In this document: piece by piece, positions 59,302-64,000 of the stretch
How positions within the stretch are numbered: the stretch's first letter is position 1
Layout of the letters: every line of letters begins with the position of its first letter
Source of the DNA: Chloroflexota bacterium
GTDB taxonomy: Bacteria > Chloroflexota > Dehalococcoidia > Lucifugimonadales > Lucifugimonadaceae
Assembly: GCA_013204545.1 (NCBI GenBank)
Contig: JABMNN010000061.1
Location: forward strand, 1-64,000
Direction: 5' to 3'
DNA: 64,000 nucleotides
The notes under the pieces: model-generated
Databases searched by the model: none
Told to the model about the DNA's origin: nothing
Seen by the model: the letters and a program-made list of their open reading frames with translations, nothing else
Program-made: the position numbers and the translations under genes

Positions 59302-60195
59302 TTGAACTACAAAAAGATCACGGGTGTCATTCCAATCCTTCAAACACCATTCGACAAGAGTGGCAGGATAGATACCGAAAGCCTTAGTAGAGTGGTTGAT
59401 TACAACATCGAAGCTGGTGTGGACGGTTTGGGCATCGCACTGGCTAGCGAAGTGCTCCTTCTCAACGAATCGGAGCGTGATTTACTACTCAAAACCGTAG
59501 TAGGCCAAACCAACAACAGGGTTCCAGTAGTGATGAATACCGATGCCAATGGAAACGATCTAGCCATTTACTACAGCAAGCGAGCCGAAGAGCTTGGCGC
59601 TGATGCTGTGATGCTTACGCCTCCGAATTCAGGAGTGGTTCGAGGTAACCCGGAAATCACCCGACAGTATTTCCGAGACATCGAAAGCGCAATCGGCGTG
59701 TCGGTGGTGCTTCAAGATGTGGAATTTGCGCAAGTTCCGCCGCAGATGGTCGCTGATATGGCACAGGAATGTCCCGGTATCGTCGCTTGCAAGATGGAAA
59801 CGCCACCAACAGCACCTCGTATTGCTGCGACCGTTGATGCGCTGCAAGGCAAAATCGTCGTGCTTGGTGGGGGTGGTGCTACCTACCTCATGGAAGAGCT
59901 AGCGCGTGGCAGCAGTGGAACGATGCCGTTCAGTTCAACGCCTGCTGAATTCATGGAAATTATGGATGTTTACGTAAGCGGAAACATCGAAAAAGCAACG
60001 AAAATCTTCAATCTGCGAATTGCCCCTCTGTGTCATCTGGTTAGTCAGGCACCTGAGTTGGCAATCGGCTTCCACAAGCAAATACTCAAAAGACGAGGTT
60101 TGATCGAGTCTGCCCGAGTACGAGAACCCGCGGCCAGCCCCGATAAGCACACTCAGCGAGACATTGACGCTCTTCTCGAACGAGTTATTGTTTAG
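59302..60195 (+). CDS. dihydrodipicolinate synthase/N-acetylneuraminate lyase family protein
   Basis: GVIPILQTPFDKSGRIDTESLSRVVDYNIEAGVDGLGIALASEVLLLNESERDLL. Confidence 0.88.
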   Translation: MNYKKITGVIPILQTPFDKSGRIDTESLSRVVDYNIEAGVDGLGIALASEVLLLNESERDLLLKTVVGQTNNRVPVVMNTDANGNDLAIYYSKRAEELGADAVMLTPPNSGVVRGNPEITRQYFRDIESAIGVSVVLQDVEFAQVPPQMVADMAQECPGIVACKMETPPTAPRIAATVDALQGKIVVLGGGGATYLMEELARGSSGTMPFSSTPAEFMEIMDVYVSGNIEKATKIFNLRIAPLCHLVSQAPELAIGFHKQILKRRGLIESARVREPAASPDKHTQRDIDALLERVIV

Positions 60196-60262
60196 CCGTT
60201 AAAGTCAGCGCAATTAATGCACAATTTCACGGCAGATTAATTCAATAAAGCACTACTCGCGA

Positions 60263-61255
60263 CTACCCGCCGAAGTTGAATTCGAATCCTACGCCTTGTT
60301 CCTTTGCCTGTTCGTAAACGAGCGAGGCGCAGGAAATATCTTGAATCGCCAAGCCCACGCTCTTGAACAGCGTGATTTCCTCTTCGTTCTCCCGCCCAAC
60401 AAGCGTGCCATTGACCACCGCACCTAGGTCGCCATGAATATCGTCGGCTGAATACACTCCCTCCTCAATCGGAATCTGAATGTCGCCAGCCTCATTTAAG
60501 CAGGCCTGTTTCTGGTCGGCAACGACTTTAGCCCGCTGAATCGTCGCGGTATCGAGCTCACGGACACCCGGGGTATGTGAACCTATGGCGTTGATGTGAG
60601 CGCCGGGCTTCCACCAATCGGCTTGAACAATCGGCTTCGAAGCCGTCGTTGCGAGAGCGACAATATCTGACTCACGACAGAGTTCTTCACCACTTGCAGC
60701 TAACCGCACTTCAACACCAGTTTCAGCCGTTAACGATTCCGCAAATTTCCTGCGAGCGTCATCGGCATCGAGCGAGAAAGCAAGAATGGTATCGAGATCA
60801 CGTGCGGCTGCCATTCCAACAACCTGTTGACGTGCTTGAACACCTGTGCCGAAAATTCCGGCGATCTTCGCATTCTTGCGAGCCAGATGGCGAGTGGCGA
60901 CACCGGTTACTGCTCCGGTTCGGGCTGCGGTTAGGAATCCACCATCCATTACAGCAACCACTTCACCGGTCTGGTTATCTTGAACCAAGATTGTGCCGAT
61001 CGTTGTAGGCAAACCAAACTTCGAAGGGTTCTCTTTATAAACGGTGACTGCCTTGATTCCGAGTGCACCGCCAGTTTTAAGATAAGCAGGCATGTAGGCA
61101 ATCCACCCGCCAACTGCAGGATCAACAAAAACAGTGCGGTCGGGCATTTCTGCTGTGCCTGCCGCAAGTTCACCAAACGCAGCCTCGACGACGTCGATCG
61201 CTTTAGACATTGGAAGAAGCTTTATTACGTCAGATCGGTTCAGTAGTAGTGCCAT
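60263..61255 (-). CDS. ornithine cyclodeaminase family protein
   Basis: YMPAYLKTGGALGIKAVTVYKENPSKFGLPTTIGTILVQDNQTGEVVAVMDGGFLTAARTGAVTGVATRHLARKNAKIAGIFGTGVQARQQV. Confidence 0.93.
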   Translation of the reverse strand: MALLLNRSDVIKLLPMSKAIDVVEAAFGELAAGTAEMPDRTVFVDPAVGGWIAYMPAYLKTGGALGIKAVTVYKENPSKFGLPTTIGTILVQDNQTGEVVAVMDGGFLTAARTGAVTGVATRHLARKNAKIAGIFGTGVQARQQVVGMAAARDLDTILAFSLDADDARRKFAESLTAETGVEVRLAASGEELCRESDIVALATTASKPIVQADWWKPGAHINAIGSHTPGVRELDTATIQRAKVVADQKQACLNEAGDIQIPIEEGVYSADDIHGDLGAVVNGTLVGRENEEEITLFKSVGLAIQDISCASLVYEQAKEQGVGFEFNFGG

Positions 61256-61482
61256 TAGAATTCTCCAGCATGGTTTAGGAGGTAGGTCACATCAGTTCGG
61301 ATGTGTCATATCAAATTGGATTACGATGGCGATTATAGCCATGCCGTAACTCTTACAAAATGATTTGTCCGTATTTGTTTCGGTTATCAACCCTTAACAG
61401 ATAGATCACCCGCAGATGTAAAACAAATGTATCGTTGGTACAAGAAGATTGATTAGCAATAGTGGCTCTGTAGGACGCGCGT

Positions 61483-62532
61483 GTGACGAAATCGAACGAT
61501 AAAGATCCTTGGCTCGGTGGCGAGGTTGAAAAAAAGCCTAAAGTTCTAAAGAACCTAAAGGGCAGCAAAAAACCTCAGGCTGAGAGCATGCCCGAAGACG
61601 GTGATGTGCTTAATGTGAATGACAAGCTAGAAATTGATACCGGATCTGTGGAAGCTGCTGAAGCCTCCGTTTCTTCGGAAGAAGCAACAGCCGATATCGA
61701 ATCTGACTCGCCCGTAGGCGAGCAAGAATCCACCGGTGACACTCGATATGAGTTCACCCCATCGGATGTTCCAGATCGAGATCGCTTACTAGGCGATGAG
61801 CCGTACTACGGCGGCAGAGGCGGAACAGCTTTTGGGTTTGTTCGCCAGTCAGAAGCGAACTTCGTTCCTACCGAGCCGAAGCTATATATAGCACCCGGTA
61901 CAGAAGATAATGATGGCGAAGAGCAGTTCGGGTTCCCTGATGTACCTGCGAATACTCAGCGCCTGTTCATAGCAATCGAAATTCCGCGGGCTGTGAAACG
62001 AGAACTATCTGAGTTGCCGGGAAGTTTCATCCCACGTGAATACGAGCGCGTCCGATGGATCGGACAAGATGCGATGCACCTCACACTGAAATTCTTGGGT
62101 GATATACCGATCAGCAAAATTCCGGAGATCAAAGATTCGCTGCAGCAGGCGGCAGAATCTACCGGACAATTCACGATGAAAATCGGTCGTACCGGGTGCT
62201 TTCCATCATTTAAAGACCCACGTATTTGCTGGATCGGATTCTCCGGTGAACTCAGGCGACTCGAACAACTTCAAGGTCGTGTAGAGGGTCGTATGGTCAC
62301 TCTTGGTCTTGAGCCTGATGATCGAAATTTTGCAGCGCATGTGACGATCGGACGAACTCGACCTGGTATTCGTGGTCGATTTGCCGAAGATATTGGGGTT
62401 TCTTGGCGGCACGCTCCGCTCAAATCCACAGGAAAGATCGTTTCAGTGACTTCCATTGCACTGTATCGAAGCTACCTCGACGAAAAAGAAGACACGCAAT
62501 ACGAACAGCTAGCCAACTTTGAACTCGTCTAG
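61483..62532 (+). CDS. thpR: RNA 2',3'-cyclic phosphodiesterase with acidic N-terminal extension
   Basis: RLFIAIEIPRAVKRELSELPG...MHLTLKFLGDI...AAHVTIGRTR: two HxT motifs of the 2H phosphoesterase family. Confidence 0.88.
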   Translation: MTKSNDKDPWLGGEVEKKPKVLKNLKGSKKPQAESMPEDGDVLNVNDKLEIDTGSVEAAEASVSSEEATADIESDSPVGEQESTGDTRYEFTPSDVPDRDRLLGDEPYYGGRGGTAFGFVRQSEANFVPTEPKLYIAPGTEDNDGEEQFGFPDVPANTQRLFIAIEIPRAVKRELSELPGSFIPREYERVRWIGQDAMHLTLKFLGDIPISKIPEIKDSLQQAAESTGQFTMKIGRTGCFPSFKDPRICWIGFSGELRRLEQLQGRVEGRMVTLGLEPDDRNFAAHVTIGRTRPGIRGRFAEDIGVSWRHAPLKSTGKIVSVTSIALYRSYLDEKEDTQYEQLANFELV

Positions 62533-62654
62533 CGCATAGGTTTTCGCAGCGTCTCGCGCCCAACGTCAGATCGCTCGTCTTCGATGATTTATTCCAGATG
62601 AGCGAAATGGAAACCAGCTGCTGCATGAAAAACATTGAGCAGGTAATATTGAAA

Positions 62655-62945
62655 AGTTACAGGTAACGACGGAGATACGATCGAATCCGTCCACCCCCTT
62701 TAAGCGAGCCCGGTATGGTGAGAGCGGGCATGGGGCGGGAATCGATCATCACTCCCGAGCCGTTCACTGAACGTCGGCGTGAACAAACGCTGGCGCTAGG
62801 CTGAACCGTTCCTGCCGGACGTTATACCGGCTCGACTGAGTGTTCCGATAAGCGAAGAGCGAATCGGGAAACCAGGGTGGTACCGCGGTACCGTTTTATT
62901 TCAAAACGCCCGTCCCTGATCCATTAGGGGCGGGCTTTGTTGTTA
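62655..62945 (+). promoter_or_regulatory. T-box leader upstream of ileS (putative Ile ATC specifier near 62748-62750)
   Basis: T-box sequence AGGGTGGTACCGCGG (62874-62888); stem-I-like AGCGAGCCCGGTATGGTGAGAGCGGGCA; terminator-like hairpin CGCCCGTCCCT...AGGGGCGGGCTTTG (62907-62937); ileS follows. Confidence 0.92.
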
Positions 62946-63031
62946 ACTTGCGACATCGAACGTCTGTCTCGACTAATCGTCGAGAAAAACAAGTAGAAAG
63001 CGTGCCAATGGGCACACAAGGAAAAATACAC

Positions 63032-64000
63032 GTGGCGAGCCACTTCGATTCAGTAGATCCAAAAGTTGACTTCGTAGCCAATGAGGAAGCAATTCTCAAG
63101 TGGTGGGAAGATAACGACATCCCAGCTCGCTATCGAGCGCTGAACGACGATAAAGAGAAGAAATTCTCGTTCATCGACGGTCCGATCACAGCGAACAACG
63201 CCATGGGTGTGCACCACGCATGGGGGCGCACGTACAAAGATCTTTTCCTTCGTTTTCGCAATATGCAGGGCTATAAGCAACGATTCCAGAACGGCTTCGA
63301 CGGTCAGGGGCTTTGGATCGAAGTCGAAGTCGAAAAAGAGATGGGATTTAAGTCGAAACGCGACATCGAAGCGTTTGGGGTTGGCAAGTTCGTCGAAGAA
63401 TGTCGTAAACGTGTCGACCGTTTTGCAGCTCGTATAACTGAGCAATCTAAGCGACTCGGATACTTCATGGACTGGGACAACTCGTACCACACGAAGTCCG
63501 ACGAAAATAACTACACCATCTGGCATTTCCTAAAGACCTGTGCTGACAAAGGCTGGATCTACAAGGGTCGAGATGTCATGCCGTGGTGCCCGCGTTGTGG
63601 GACGGGACTCTCTCAGCACGAGATCGTCACTGAGGGTTATCAGGACATCACCCACGAAAGCCCGTATCTGAAATTCCCACTCATAGACCAAGGGCATGAA
63701 GGCGAGAATCTTCTCGTTTGGACCACCACGCCGTGGACTCTCGCAGCAAACGTGGCTGCCGCAGTAAACCCCGAATACACCTACGCCAAAGTCGAAGACC
63801 GCGGCGAGATCCTCTACTTCAGTAAATCTCTAGTTGAGTCACTAAAGCGTGATCATGTCTTGACCGACGAAGCCAAGGTAATTGGCGAAGTTAAAGGTTC
63901 AGAACTCGTAGGCCTCAAATATCGTGGGCCTTTTGACGAACTTCCTGCACAGGCAGAAACCATCGACCAGCACCGTGTACTGGCGTGGGACGAAGTCGGC
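63032..64000 (+). CDS. ileS: isoleucyl-tRNA synthetase (truncated by window end)
   Basis: VASHFDSVDPKVDFVANEEAILKWWEDNDI...FIDGPITANNAMGVHHAWGRTYKDLFLRFRNMQGYKQRFQNGFDGQGLWIEVEVEKE...MPWCPRCGTGLSQHEI; GTG 63032 with upstream AAGGA (ATG 63008 also in frame). Confidence 0.95.
   Translation, partial: MASHFDSVDPKVDFVANEEAILKWWEDNDIPARYRALNDDKEKKFSFIDGPITANNAMGVHHAWGRTYKDLFLRFRNMQGYKQRFQNGFDGQGLWIEVEVEKEMGFKSKRDIEAFGVGKFVEECRKRVDRFAARITEQSKRLGYFMDWDNSYHTKSDENNYTIWHFLKTCADKGWIYKGRDVMPWCPRCGTGLSQHEIVTEGYQDITHESPYLKFPLIDQGHEGENLLVWTTTPWTLAANVAAAVNPEYTYAKVEDRGEILYFSKSLVESLKRDHVLTDEAKVIGEVKGSELVGLKYRGPFDELPAQAETIDQHRVLAWDEVG

Noticed and set aside
1-64000. CRISPR arrays, prophage, transposons, rRNA
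   Set aside because: No regularly spaced repeats, cas, integrase/transposase, phage structural or rRNA sequences were recognised.

Overview
This 64 kb window is a gene-dense chromosome segment, probably from a marine Chloroflexota (SAR202-like) bacterium. That taxonomy is inferred from gene content, not demonstrated. Most of it is ordinary housekeeping and catabolic sequence: tRNA-Gly, orn, rimK, SDRs, CoA-transferase, a CopC/CopD copper cluster, a TPP enzyme, glnB-amt, CDGSH proteins, a LiaF-like envelope-stress cluster, ggt, an M81 peptidase, MMPL, a sulfatase, a multi-GAF kinase, mfd, proBA, ABC-F, PhyH, a MetAP-like M24 peptidase, a DHDPS-family protein, thpR, and a T-box followed by ileS. 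The most notable observation is a probable selenoprotein at 32939-33643. It is a membrane-anchored DsbA/thioredoxin-fold oxidoreductase in which the first Cys of the CxxC motif is an in-frame TGA (F-Q-TGA-P-V-C). A perfect 7-bp hairpin, positioned as expected for a bacterial SECIS, follows the TGA, and the next gene is a VKOR-family partner overlapping by 1 nt. The second is a 35-codon Cys-rich micro-ORF (…STCMCCCTPEGVPSFACCTC*) with a near-leaderless promoter, a strong intrinsic terminator and a possible competing antiterminator pairing. It could be a cysteine-attenuation leader or a RiPP/metal-binding peptide. Other items are a duplicated-trypsin lipoprotein with Cys-pair repeats, a PF13796-like sensor fused to a LuxR HTH, a receiver-less OmpR-type remnant between amt and glnB, a decayed secreted-protein gene, a frameshifted CocE hydrolase, and several structured intergenic inverted repeats. 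No searches or folding programs were run.
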